Assembly (NCBI GenBank): GCA_031181105.1
Contig: JAPSLD010000009.1
Coordinates: forward strand, 1-32,931
Reading direction: 5' to 3'
Length of the DNA stretch: 32,931 nt
DNA from: Isoptericola sp.
GTDB taxonomy: Bacteria; Actinomycetota; Actinomycetes; Actinomycetales; Cellulomonadaceae
Part shown: positions 1-6,490 of the stretch, one piece after another
Numbering within the stretch: the first letter of the stretch is position 1
How the letters are laid out: each line of letters opens with the position of its first letter
Notes under the pieces: model-generated
Databases searched by the model: none
Told to the model about the DNA's origin: nothing
What the model saw: only the letters and a program-made list of their open reading frames with translations
Position numbers and translations under genes: made by a program

Positions 1-105
1 TGCGGTGGCGAGCTGCTCGTGCGCCGTGGACAGGGCGCCTGCCCGGCGAGGGGGGACGAAGGGTGCGTCAGGCAGTTCGGGTGTGGTGATCGACGACGTC
101 GTCAC
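1..105 (-). CDS. 5' end of an unidentified gene, cut by the window edge
   Basis: A GTG at 105-103 on the minus strand opens a frame that stays open to base 1, giving 35 residues beginning VTTSSITTPELPDAPF and ending AHEQLATA. A GGAGGA Shine-Dalgarno sequence (109-114 on the plus strand) sits three bases upstream of the GTG, which is the main support for a real start here. The fragment is rich in Ala, Pro and Thr, and no catalytic motif falls inside it. It resembles the variable leader of some actinobacterial Glu/Leu/Phe/Val dehydrogenases, but that is a weak impression and not an identification. It lies downstream of the aldo/keto reductase on the same strand and is separated from it by a hairpin, so it probably has its own promoter in 106-233. 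Confidence 0.5.
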   Translation of the reverse strand, partial: MTTSSITTPELPDAPFVPPRRAGALSTAHEQLATA

Positions 106-194
106 GGGTCCTCCAGGACGGGTGCCGACGGCCTTCGTGAGGGCGCCGGCATGGGTTTCGCGGCCCGGGTTTGTGGGCCTCGTCACCACCGTAA

Positions 195-221
195 CGCCTC
201 GTGCGCGCCAGCCACGAGGCG
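195..221 (-). terminator. Hairpin after the aldo/keto reductase
   Basis: A perfect 9-bp inverted repeat (CGCCTCGTG at 195-203, CACGAGGCG at 213-221) with a 9-nt loop lies 13 bases past the reductase stop. There is no U-tract, which is common for actinobacterial terminators. It separates this gene from the partial gene at the left edge. Confidence 0.6.
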
Positions 222-233
222 GGCCGGGGGTGG

Positions 234-1064
234 TCAGTGACCGAACTCGTCGGAGTCCGTGACCTGGTCCTCGCCGCGGTCCAGCCCGCTGATGTCGTCC
301 AGGTCCCTCGGGGTGAGCTGCACCTCGACGCTCCGGAGGTTCTCGAGCCGCCGCTCGCGCGAGCCCGACTTCGGCACGGTGACGATCCCGCGCTGCGTCA
401 GCCACCGCAGCGCCACCTGCGCCGGGCTGCAGCCGCGGCGCAGGGCGACCTGGGCGATGACCGGGTCCTCGAGCATCGTCGCGGGCTTGAGCGGGCTCCA
501 CGCCTCGGTGACGATCCCGTGGGCGACGTGGTACGCGTGCGTCGAGGCACGCGTGGCGTAGGGACTGAGCCTGATCTGGTTGACCTCGGGCGCCACGCCG
601 GTCGCGTCGAGGACGCGGTCGAGGTGGTGCGGCTTGAAGTTGGAGGTCCCGACCGCACGGACGAGGCCGTCCTCGCGGAGCCGGAGCAGGCCCTCGAACG
701 CCTCGACGTACCGGTCCTGGTCCGGGTTCGGCCAGTGGATCAGCAGCAGGTCGACGTACTCGAGGTCGAGCCGCTCGAGGCTGTTCTCGCAGGCCTGGCG
801 CGCGCCGTCGACGCTGTGCCACCGCTTGTTGAGCTTGGTGGTGACGAAGAGCTCCTCGCGCGGGACGCCGGCGTCACGGATGCCGCGGCCGACGCCGCTC
901 TCGTTGCCGTAGTTCTCCGCGGTGTCGACGAGGCGGTAGCCGTCCTCGATCGCGGTGCGGACGGCCTCGGCCGCCTCGGCGTCGTCCATGCGTGCGGTGC
1001 CGAGGCCGAGCAGCGGCATCTCGGTGCCGTGGGACAGGGGCACGGTGGGGGCGGCGGTCGTCAT
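234..1064 (-). CDS. Aldo/keto reductase (AKR5 / 2,5-diketo-gluconate reductase type)
   Basis: A 276-residue cytosolic NADPH-dependent oxidoreductase that should reduce small carbonyl compounds; the true substrate cannot be read from sequence. The four AKR catalytic residues are all visible: Asp47 (VDTAENYGNE), Tyr52, Lys77 (VTTKLNKRW) and His110 (LLLIHWP). The barrel continues with GTSNFKPHHL and a C-terminal coenzyme-binding segment VTVPKSGSRERRLENL, in which KS, R and EN are the usual 2'-phosphate contacts of NADPH. The frame opens upstream at 1100, but the ATG at 1064 is preferred because it follows a TACGGT -10 box by 7 nt and starts where the family normally starts. The gene stands alone, 88 bp downstream of bioY on the same strand, with a hairpin after its stop. 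Family assignment is secure; the physiological role is unknown. Confidence 0.93.
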   Translation of the reverse strand: MTTAAPTVPLSHGTEMPLLGLGTARMDDAEAAEAVRTAIEDGYRLVDTAENYGNESGVGRGIRDAGVPREELFVTTKLNKRWHSVDGARQACENSLERLDLEYVDLLLIHWPNPDQDRYVEAFEGLLRLREDGLVRAVGTSNFKPHHLDRVLDATGVAPEVNQIRLSPYATRASTHAYHVAHGIVTEAWSPLKPATMLEDPVIAQVALRRGCSPAQVALRWLTQRGIVTVPKSGSRERRLENLRSVEVQLTPRDLDDISGLDRGEDQVTDSDEFGH

Positions 1065-1071
1065 GCCAGGC

Positions 1072-1077
1072 ACCGTA
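1072..1077 (-). promoter_or_regulatory. -10 box for leaderless aldo/keto reductase transcript
   Basis: TACGGT on the minus strand, 7 nt before the ATG at 1064, with no Shine-Dalgarno sequence in between. This matches the TANNNT-plus-6/7-nt pattern of leaderless actinobacterial genes. No transcript data are available. Confidence 0.55.
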
Positions 1078-1120
1078 CGGTCGACGCCGGGTCCTCGCAC
1101 CGGCAGCCCCGGCGCCCCGG

Positions 1121-1165
1121 TGTCAGCGGGCGCGGTGTCAGCGGGCGCGGTGTCAGCGGGCGCGG
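1121..1165. repeat. 15-bp tandem repeat x3 across the bioY stop codon
   Basis: Three exact copies of TGTCAGCGGGCGCGG (1121-1135, 1136-1150, 1151-1165). The third copy contains the bioY stop (TGA on the minus strand, 1155-1153). Because 15 is a multiple of three, each further copy supplies another in-frame TGA in the bioY 3' region. Confidence 0.9.
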
Positions 1166-1749
1166 CGCCAGACGGCCGGCAGCAGGGCGCCGGCGAGCGC
1201 GGCCTTGACCGCGTCGCCGGGCAGGAAGACGACGGCTCCGGCCGTCAGCGCCGCGCCGAGCGGCATGCCGGCGACGGCGGCGAGCCACGGCACGCCGACG
1301 GCGTAGACCACCGCGGTGCCCGCGGCGTACGCGGCGACGGTCGACAGCACGCGCCGGTCGGCCCCGCGCCGGGCGAGCGCGCCGACGACCGCGGACGCCG
1401 CCACGAACCCGAGCAGGTACCCGCCGCTCGCGCCGGCCACGACGTCCCACCCGGACGCGCCGCCCGTGAAGACCGGAAGGCCCACGAGCCCGGCGCCGAC
1501 GTACAGCACCTGGGCGAGCGAGCCGCGCAGCGGGCCGAGCGCGGCGGCGCCGAGGAGCACGGCGAACGTCTGGCCCGTGACGGGCACGGGGAGGCCGGGG
1601 ACCGGGATGCGGAGCTGGGCGGCGAGCGCGGTGAGCGCCGCGACGCCCACGACCAGCGCGACGTCGCGCGCCACGCTCCGTGGGAGCAGGTCGGCCAGGA
1701 CGCGGCGGGTGTGGGCGGCGGGCAGGGGCATCGCGGCGGCTGCGGTCAT
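1153..1749 (-). CDS. bioY: BioY biotin transporter substrate-binding subunit
   Basis: A 198-residue integral membrane protein of the BioY family, the S component that captures biotin for uptake, alone or with an ECF ATPase/transmembrane pair. Visible signs are about six hydrophobic helices, the family motif around VPGLPVPVTGQTFAVLLGAA, and GGASGWDVVAGASGGYLLGF in the middle. No bioM or bioN gene is adjacent, so it works alone or with ECF parts encoded elsewhere. The ATG at 1749 is preferred over the upstream in-frame start at 1833 because a TAGCGT -10 box lies 7 nt before it and the extra N-terminal stretch looks non-coding. MPLPAAH at 1731 is a second possible start. The 3' end carries a 15-bp tandem repeat that includes the stop codon. 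Confidence 0.93.
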   Translation of the reverse strand: MTAAAAMPLPAAHTRRVLADLLPRSVARDVALVVGVAALTALAAQLRIPVPGLPVPVTGQTFAVLLGAAALGPLRGSLAQVLYVGAGLVGLPVFTGGASGWDVVAGASGGYLLGFVAASAVVGALARRGADRRVLSTVAAYAAGTAVVYAVGVPWLAAVAGMPLGAALTAGAVVFLPGDAVKAALAGALLPAVWRRAR

Positions 1750-1756
1750 GGCCACG

Positions 1757-1762
1757 ACGCTA
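1757..1762 (-). promoter_or_regulatory. -10 box for leaderless bioY transcript
   Basis: TAGCGT on the minus strand, 7 nt before the ATG at 1749, with no Shine-Dalgarno sequence between them. Confidence 0.55.
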
Positions 1763-1819
1763 GGGCGCGACCCGCCGCGGGGCAGGGCGGGTGAGGCCCA
1801 ACGAAGGTCGGCCCCGGTT

Positions 1820-1834
1820 TGTGCGTGTCGCACA
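1820..1834. promoter_or_regulatory. Palindrome upstream of bioY, possible operator
   Basis: TGTGCG-TGT-CGCACA, with perfect 6-bp arms, lies about 60 bp upstream of the bioY -10 box. It does not match the TGAAC-type BioQ site known in corynebacteria, so its binding protein, if any, is unknown. Confidence 0.3.
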
Positions 1835-1890
1835 CCCGTGCGCGGGTGGGCGGCAACATCCGCCGGTTCCGTTGTGGGGATCGTGCACGC

Positions 1891-1970
1891 GCTACCTCGC
1901 GGCGCGGCGCGCTACCTCGGCGTGGGACGCGCTACCTCGGCGGGGAACGCGCTACCTCGCGGGTGGTCAG
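1891..1970. repeat. 20-bp tandem repeat x4 at the 3' end of the PAS-AraC gene
   Basis: Units start at 1891, 1911, 1931 and 1951 with an exact 20-bp period. Read in the sense of the AraC gene, each carries the invariant core GAGGTAGC followed by a GC-rich linker starting GCG. The last unit (1951-1970) contains the AraC stop codon (1969-1967). The same family recurs at 14961-15020. The rest of 1750-1966 holds the bioY -10 box and one palindrome but no gene. Confidence 0.92.
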
Positions 1971-2737
1971 ACGCGGCGGGCGCGGCGGCGGAAGGACGAC
2001 GGCGTCTCGCCGGTCAGGCGCGCGAACGTGCGCGTGAACGCGGCCTGGTCGTAGAACCCCGCGGCGGACGCGACCTCGGCGAGCGGCGTCCCGGTCGACG
2101 CGAGCAGGTGCGCGGCCCGGTCGACGCGGGCGCGCAGCACGAGCTGGCGCGGCGTCAGCCCGAACACGCGCCGCACCCGCCGGTCGAGGACCGCGGTCGT
2201 GCACCCGGCCATGCGCGCCAGGTCGGCCGCAGTCAGCGACACGTTCGGCGTGGCGTCGAGGTGGCGCTCGACCGCACCGACGAGGCGCGCCATCGCGTCC
2301 ATCGTCGCGTCGTCGGCGTCGTCCTCGCGCAGGTCCTGCGAGACCGACACGAGCCCGACGACGTCCCCGGCGTCGTCGTGCACCGGGAGCTTGGACGTGA
2401 GGAACCAGCCGGGCACGCCCCCGACGTGCCGGATGAGCTCGAGCTCGTTGCGCAGCGGGCGGCCGGTGCGCAGGACCTCGTCGTCCTGGGTCGTGTAGCG
2501 CTCGGCCAGCTCCGGGACGAACAGGTCGCCGGCGCGGCGGCCGACGACGTGGCGGCGGGAGCGCTCGTTGGTCCGGCGGACGAAGACCTGGTTCACGAGG
2601 ACGTAGCGACCGGTGGTGTCCTTGGCGCAGAACATCACGCCGCTCAGCTCGTCCATGAGCGCGACCATGGCAGGCGCCATCGCGGCCAGGAGGGCGTCCG
2701 CCTCGGGCCACGTCGTGTTGTGCGAAACTCCGCCCAT
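1967..2737 (-). CDS. PAS-domain AraC-family regulator, probable activator of putA
   Basis: A 256-residue cytosolic transcription factor. Residues about 20-130 form a PAS-like sensor (MDELSGVMFCAKDTTGRYVLVN ... PGWFLTSKLPVHDDAGDVVGLVSVSQDL). Residues about 165-255 form the AraC double helix-turn-helix (LTAADLARMAGCTTAVLDRRVRRVFGLTPRQLV and LAEVASAAGFYDQAAFTRTFARLTGETPSSFRRR). It is transcribed divergently from putA with only 53 bp between the start codons. Genes of this build are often found beside proline catabolic genes in actinobacteria, so control of putA in response to proline or redox state is the best inference. A TACGAT -10 box lies 10 nt before the ATG, so the leader would be only a few bases. 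The 3' end merges into a 20-bp tandem array. The family is certain; the ligand and target are inferred. Confidence 0.9.
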   Translation of the reverse strand: MGGVSHNTTWPEADALLAAMAPAMVALMDELSGVMFCAKDTTGRYVLVNQVFVRRTNERSRRHVVGRRAGDLFVPELAERYTTQDDEVLRTGRPLRNELELIRHVGGVPGWFLTSKLPVHDDAGDVVGLVSVSQDLREDDADDATMDAMARLVGAVERHLDATPNVSLTAADLARMAGCTTAVLDRRVRRVFGLTPRQLVLRARVDRAAHLLASTGTPLAEVASAAGFYDQAAFTRTFARLTGETPSSFRRRARRV

Positions 2738-2747
2738 CGCGCGCCCG

Positions 2748-2753
2748 ATCGTA
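2748..2753 (-). promoter_or_regulatory. -10 box of the PAS-AraC gene
   Basis: TACGAT on the minus strand in the 53-bp divergent gap with putA, 10 nt from the ATG at 2737. No clear putA -10 box was found in the same gap. Confidence 0.45.
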
Positions 2754-2790
2754 CAAGACGAGCGGTGCCGATCCGGGGCACCCTGGGACC

Positions 2791-5700
2791 ATGAGTACCC
2801 CCGTCCCGGCGCACCACCCCGCGCCCCCCGTGAGTGCCGAGAGCCTCGTCGACGACGCCGTCGCGCTGGCCCGCACCTGGATCGACGCCGCCGCCGGTGA
2901 CGGCGGTGCCGCGCCCACCACCCGCGCGGACCGTCGCGCCCGCGCCACCGCCGAGCGGCTCGGCTCGCTCGTGTCCGACCCGGCCGGTCTCGAGCTGGCC
3001 GTCGGCTTCGTCGACGACGTCGCCCGCCCCCAGGACGTGCGCGTGGCCGCCAAGGCCCTGTCCCGCCTGGGCGCCGACGCGGGCTCGGCGTCCTTCCTGA
3101 GCCCCGTGGACCGCGCCCTGTTCAAGGTGGGGGCGGCCGTCGCGCCGACGCTGCCGTCGGTCGTCGTGCCCGCCGCGCGAGTCCGCCTGCGCCAGCTCGT
3201 CGGCCACCTGGTCGCCGACGCCGGCGCCGGCCTCGGCAAGCACCTCGCCCGCACCCGGGCCGAGGGCTACACGCTCAACGTCAACCTGCTCGGCGAGGCC
3301 GTGCTCGGCGAGGACGAGGCCCGGGCGCGGCTGCAGCGCACGATCGACCTCGTGCGCCGGCCCGACGTCGACTACGTCTCGGTCAAGGTCTCCTCGGTCG
3401 CGGCACAGCTCGTCACGTGGGACCTCGAGGGCTCGCGCGAGCGCGTCGTCGAGCGGCTCCTGCCCCTGTACCGGGCCGCGCGCGACCACGGCGTGTTCCT
3501 CAACCTCGACATGGAGGAGTACCGGGACCTCGCGCTGACGACCGCGGTGTTCCGCGACGTCCTGGACCGCGACGAGTTCCGCGGCCTCGAGGCCGGCATC
3601 GTGCTCCAGGCGTACCTGCCGGACGCGCTCGGCGCTCTCGACGAGCTCACGGAGTGGGCGCAGGGGCGGGTCGCGGCCGGCGGCGCCCGCATCAAGGTCC
3701 GCCTCGTCAAGGGCGCGAACCTGGCGATGGAGCAGGTCGAGGCCGAGCTGCACGACTGGCCGCAGGCCCCCTACACCTCCAAGCCCGAGGTCGACGCGAA
3801 CTACGTGCGGCTGCTCGAGCACCACCTGACCCCGGAGCGCACCGCCGCCGTCCGGGTCGGCGCCGCCTCGCACAACCTGTTCCACGTGGCGCTCGCGGTC
3901 CTGCTCGCGCGGTCGCGCGGCGTCACGGAGGGTCTCGACATCGAGATGCTGCAGGGCATGGCGCCGATCGAGGCCCGGCTGGTCCGGGCCGAGGTGGCCG
4001 AGGACGGCGGCCGCGTGGTGCTGTACACGCCGGTCGTGCGCGACGAGGACTTCGACGTCGCCATCTCCTACCTCGTGCGCCGCCTCGAGGAGAACGCCGC
4101 CGAGCAGAACTTCCTGCACGCCGCGTTCGCGCCGGCCGGCGGCGGGGGCACCGAGTCGGGCGCCGTCCCGCCGATGGACCGCCAGGAGGCGGCGTTCCGC
4201 GCATCGGTCACGCACGGCGTGCACTTCACGCCTGACGACGTCGCCCCGCGCCGGCGCCCGCGCTTCGGCGCGCGCCAGCCGTGGGAGGACGCCCCCGAGT
4301 TCCGCAACGCCGTCGACACCGATCCCGCGGTCGCCGCCCACCGCGAGTGGGCGAAGCGTGTCACGGGCCCCGAGTCCGGGTTCGTGCCGGTGCGGACGCC
4401 CGAGACGACGAGCGTCGAGGAGATCGACGCGGCCGTCGCCCGTGCCGTCGCCGTCCGCGAGACGTGGGCCGCCGTCGCGCCGGCCGACCGTGCCACGGTG
4501 CTGCGCGCCGCGGCGCGCCACCTCGAGGCGGCCCGCACGGACCTCGTGGCCGCGGCCGTGCACGAGCCCGGCAAGACCGTGGCCGAGGCCGACCCCGAGG
4601 TGAGCGAGGCCGTGGACTTCGCCAACTACTACGCCGCGTCGGCCGAGGCGCTGGAGCGCGTCGACGGCGCGACCTTCGCCCCCGAGGGCGTCACGCTGGT
4701 CACGCCGCCGTGGAACTTCCCCGTGGCCATCCCGATCGGCGGGGTGCTCGCGTCGCTCGCGGCCGGCTCGCCGGTGCTGGCCAAGCCGGCGCCGCCGACG
4801 CCGCGCTGCTTCGAGCTCGCGGTCGACGCGGTGCACGCCGCGCTCGACGAGGTGGCGCCCGAGATCGGGCTGGACCCGGAGGTCGCGCGCGACGTCCTGC
4901 AGCTCCTGCGCGTGCCCGACGGGGCGCTCGGCCAGCACCTCGTCACGCACGCCGACGTGTCCCGCGTGATCCTCACCGGCTCGATCGAGACCGCCGAGCT
5001 CTTCGCGAGCTGGCGGCCCGAGCGCCCCGTGCTCGCCGAGACGTCCGGCAAGAACGCGCTGGTCGTGACGCCGTCGGCCGACCTCGACCTCGCGGTGGCC
5101 GACGTCGTGCGCAGCGCCTTCGGGCACGCGGGGCAGAAGTGCTCCGCCGCGTCGCTCGTCATCCTCGTCGGCTCGGTGGGCGACCCGACGACGGTCACGG
5201 GCGAGCGGTTCCGCCGCCAGCTCGTCGACGCCGTCCGCTCGCTCGCCGTCGGCCCGGCGACGTCGCTCTCGACCGTCATGGGCCCGCTGACGGAGCCCGC
5301 GCAGGGCAAGCTCCTGCGGGCGCTCACCTCGCTCGAGCCGGGCGAGTCCTGGCTCGTCGAGCCGCGCCGCCTCGACGAGGTCGCCGCCGAGCACGGCATC
5401 GACCCCGACCGGCTGTGGACCCCGGGCCTGCGCGACGGCGTCGCGCCCGGCTCGTTCTTCCACCTCACCGAGGTCTTCGGTCCCGTGCTGGGCATCATGC
5501 GGGCGGCGGACCTGGACGAGGCGCTCCGCCTGCAGAACCAGGTCTCGTTCGGGCTCACCGCGGGCCTCCACTCGCTCGACTCCGACGAGATCGCCACCTG
5601 GCTCGACCGGGTCGAGGCGGGAAACGTCTACGTCAACCGGCACATCACGGGCGCGATCGTGCAGCGGCAGTCGTTCGGCGGGTGGAAGGCCTCCGTCGTG

Positions 5701-6288
5701 GGCCCGGGCGCGAAGGCCGGCGGCCCCAACTACGTGGCACAGCTGGGCTCGTGGTCCGACGACGCGGTCGTGGTGCCGTCGCGCGGCAACGACCCCGACG
5801 GGTGGCTGAGGTTCGCCGAGGCGTCCGACGCGGCGGCGTGGGAGGCCGAGCTCGGCGTCGGGCACGACCGGACCGGGCTGCGCGTCGAGGAGAACACCTT
5901 CCGCTACCGCCCGGTCGAGCGGGTCACGGTGCGCGTCGGCGACGGAGCGCTGCCCGTCGAGGTGATGCGCGTGCTGGCCGCGGCGCGGCGCGCGGGCGTG
6001 CCGACCGTCGTCGTGCCGGTGTCCGACGCCGGGTGGGGCGTGCCGCACGAGGCGCCCGTCTCGCACGAGGACTTCGCCGCCGCCGTGGCCGAGGGTCGCG
6101 TCACGGGCCGGATCCGCGTGATCGGCGACGCGCCGGGCCTGCACGAGGCCGCGGCGAGGCGCCTCGGCACCGTGACGGTGCTCGACCGGCCGGTGCTCGC
6201 CTCCGGCCGGCGCGAGCTGCTGACGTTCCTGCGCGAGCAGGCCGTGAGCCGCACGCGGCACCGGTACGGGCACGTGCACCTCGCCTGA
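2791..6288 (+). CDS. putA: Bifunctional proline dehydrogenase / L-glutamate gamma-semialdehyde dehydrogenase
   Basis: A 1165-residue PutA that oxidises proline to glutamate in two steps: an FAD proline dehydrogenase, then an NAD-dependent aldehyde dehydrogenase with substrate channelling. The proline dehydrogenase barrel spans about residues 70-480, with LVKGANLAMEQVEAE, and YLVRRLEENAAEQNF near residue 425, which carries the substrate-binding RR-EN motif. The aldehyde dehydrogenase spans about 540-1010, with TPPWNFPVAIPIGG near 637, general-base region ETSGKNALVV with Glu750, and catalytic Cys784 in GQKCSAAS. About 155 residues follow, consistent with the C-terminal domain of long PutA proteins. 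There is no ribbon-helix-helix DNA-binding leader as in enterobacterial PutA, so repression must come from elsewhere; the divergent PAS-AraC gene is the obvious candidate. A strong hairpin and a 90-bp repeat follow the stop. Confidence 0.97.
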   Translation: MSTPVPAHHPAPPVSAESLVDDAVALARTWIDAAAGDGGAAPTTRADRRARATAERLGSLVSDPAGLELAVGFVDDVARPQDVRVAAKALSRLGADAGSASFLSPVDRALFKVGAAVAPTLPSVVVPAARVRLRQLVGHLVADAGAGLGKHLARTRAEGYTLNVNLLGEAVLGEDEARARLQRTIDLVRRPDVDYVSVKVSSVAAQLVTWDLEGSRERVVERLLPLYRAARDHGVFLNLDMEEYRDLALTTAVFRDVLDRDEFRGLEAGIVLQAYLPDALGALDELTEWAQGRVAAGGARIKVRLVKGANLAMEQVEAELHDWPQAPYTSKPEVDANYVRLLEHHLTPERTAAVRVGAASHNLFHVALAVLLARSRGVTEGLDIEMLQGMAPIEARLVRAEVAEDGGRVVLYTPVVRDEDFDVAISYLVRRLEENAAEQNFLHAAFAPAGGGGTESGAVPPMDRQEAAFRASVTHGVHFTPDDVAPRRRPRFGARQPWEDAPEFRNAVDTDPAVAAHREWAKRVTGPESGFVPVRTPETTSVEEIDAAVARAVAVRETWAAVAPADRATVLRAAARHLEAARTDLVAAAVHEPGKTVAEADPEVSEAVDFANYYAASAEALERVDGATFAPEGVTLVTPPWNFPVAIPIGGVLASLAAGSPVLAKPAPPTPRCFELAVDAVHAALDEVAPEIGLDPEVARDVLQLLRVPDGALGQHLVTHADVSRVILTGSIETAELFASWRPERPVLAETSGKNALVVTPSADLDLAVADVVRSAFGHAGQKCSAASLVILVGSVGDPTTVTGERFRRQLVDAVRSLAVGPATSLSTVMGPLTEPAQGKLLRALTSLEPGESWLVEPRRLDEVAAEHGIDPDRLWTPGLRDGVAPGSFFHLTEVFGPVLGIMRAADLDEALRLQNQVSFGLTAGLHSLDSDEIATWLDRVEAGNVYVNRHITGAIVQRQSFGGWKASVVGPGAKAGGPNYVAQLGSWSDDAVVVPSRGNDPDGWLRFAEASDAAAWEAELGVGHDRTGLRVEENTFRYRPVERVTVRVGDGALPVEVMRVLAAARRAGVPTVVVPVSDAGWGVPHEAPVSHEDFAAAVAEGRVTGRIRVIGDAPGLHEAAARRLGTVTVLDRPVLASGRRELLTFLREQAVSRTRHRYGHVHLA

Positions 6289-6300
6289 GCCCGGCGCTGC

Positions 6301-6334
6301 GGCTCGGGCGGCGGTGCTTGATGCCGCCCGAGCC
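6301..6334 (+). terminator. putA terminator hairpin
   Basis: A perfect 12-bp inverted repeat (GGCTCGGGCGGC, 10-nt loop, GCCGCCCGAGCC) starts 12 bases past the putA stop. The right arm belongs to the first 90-bp repeat unit, and a near-identical hairpin with one mismatch forms at the junction of the two units. The position between converging genes suggests it serves both strands. Confidence 0.7.
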
Positions 6335-6490
6335 TGCGGCTCCGCTGCGGGCGAGTGCCACGTTCCTCGGCCCTCACCCTGCGCTGCGCCTGCGGCTCAG
6401 GCGGTGCTTGATGCCGCCCGAGCCTGCGGCTCCGCTGCGGGCGAGTGCCTCGTTCCTCGGCCCTCACCCTGCGCTGCGCCTGCGGCTCAG
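6311..6490. repeat. 90-bp direct repeat x2 between putA and cebR
   Basis: Units 6311-6400 and 6401-6490 are identical except at 6360/6450 (A versus T). Each contains several small palindromes, such as GAGCC-TGC-GGCTC and GCCTG-CGGCT-CAGGC, giving a REP-like texture. The second unit includes the cebR stop codon (6489-6487), and the first repeats that TGA in the same frame. Part of the unit (TGAGCCGC then AGCGCAGGGTG) recurs after the kinase gene at 28004, which suggests a dispersed family. No gene lies in 6289-6486. Confidence 0.92.

Noticed and set aside
5-262. An 85-codon plus-strand frame at the left edge
   Set aside because: No ribosome site or promoter, low-complexity product, and it overlaps the end of the aldo/keto reductase gene and the better-supported minus-strand start.
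1121-1165. A possible CRISPR array in the short direct repeats
   Set aside because: Copies are contiguous, without spacers, and no cas gene is present; the same holds for the 20-bp arrays.
2555-2575. Another GGGAGCGCTC match resembling a CebR box
   Set aside because: It is within the PAS-AraC coding region and only half of the palindrome extends beyond the centre.
2644-6279. A 1,211-codon open frame on the minus strand opposite putA
   Set aside because: Composition is dominated by Arg, Gly, Asp, Val and His without any fold signature; putA has complete catalytic motifs on the other strand.
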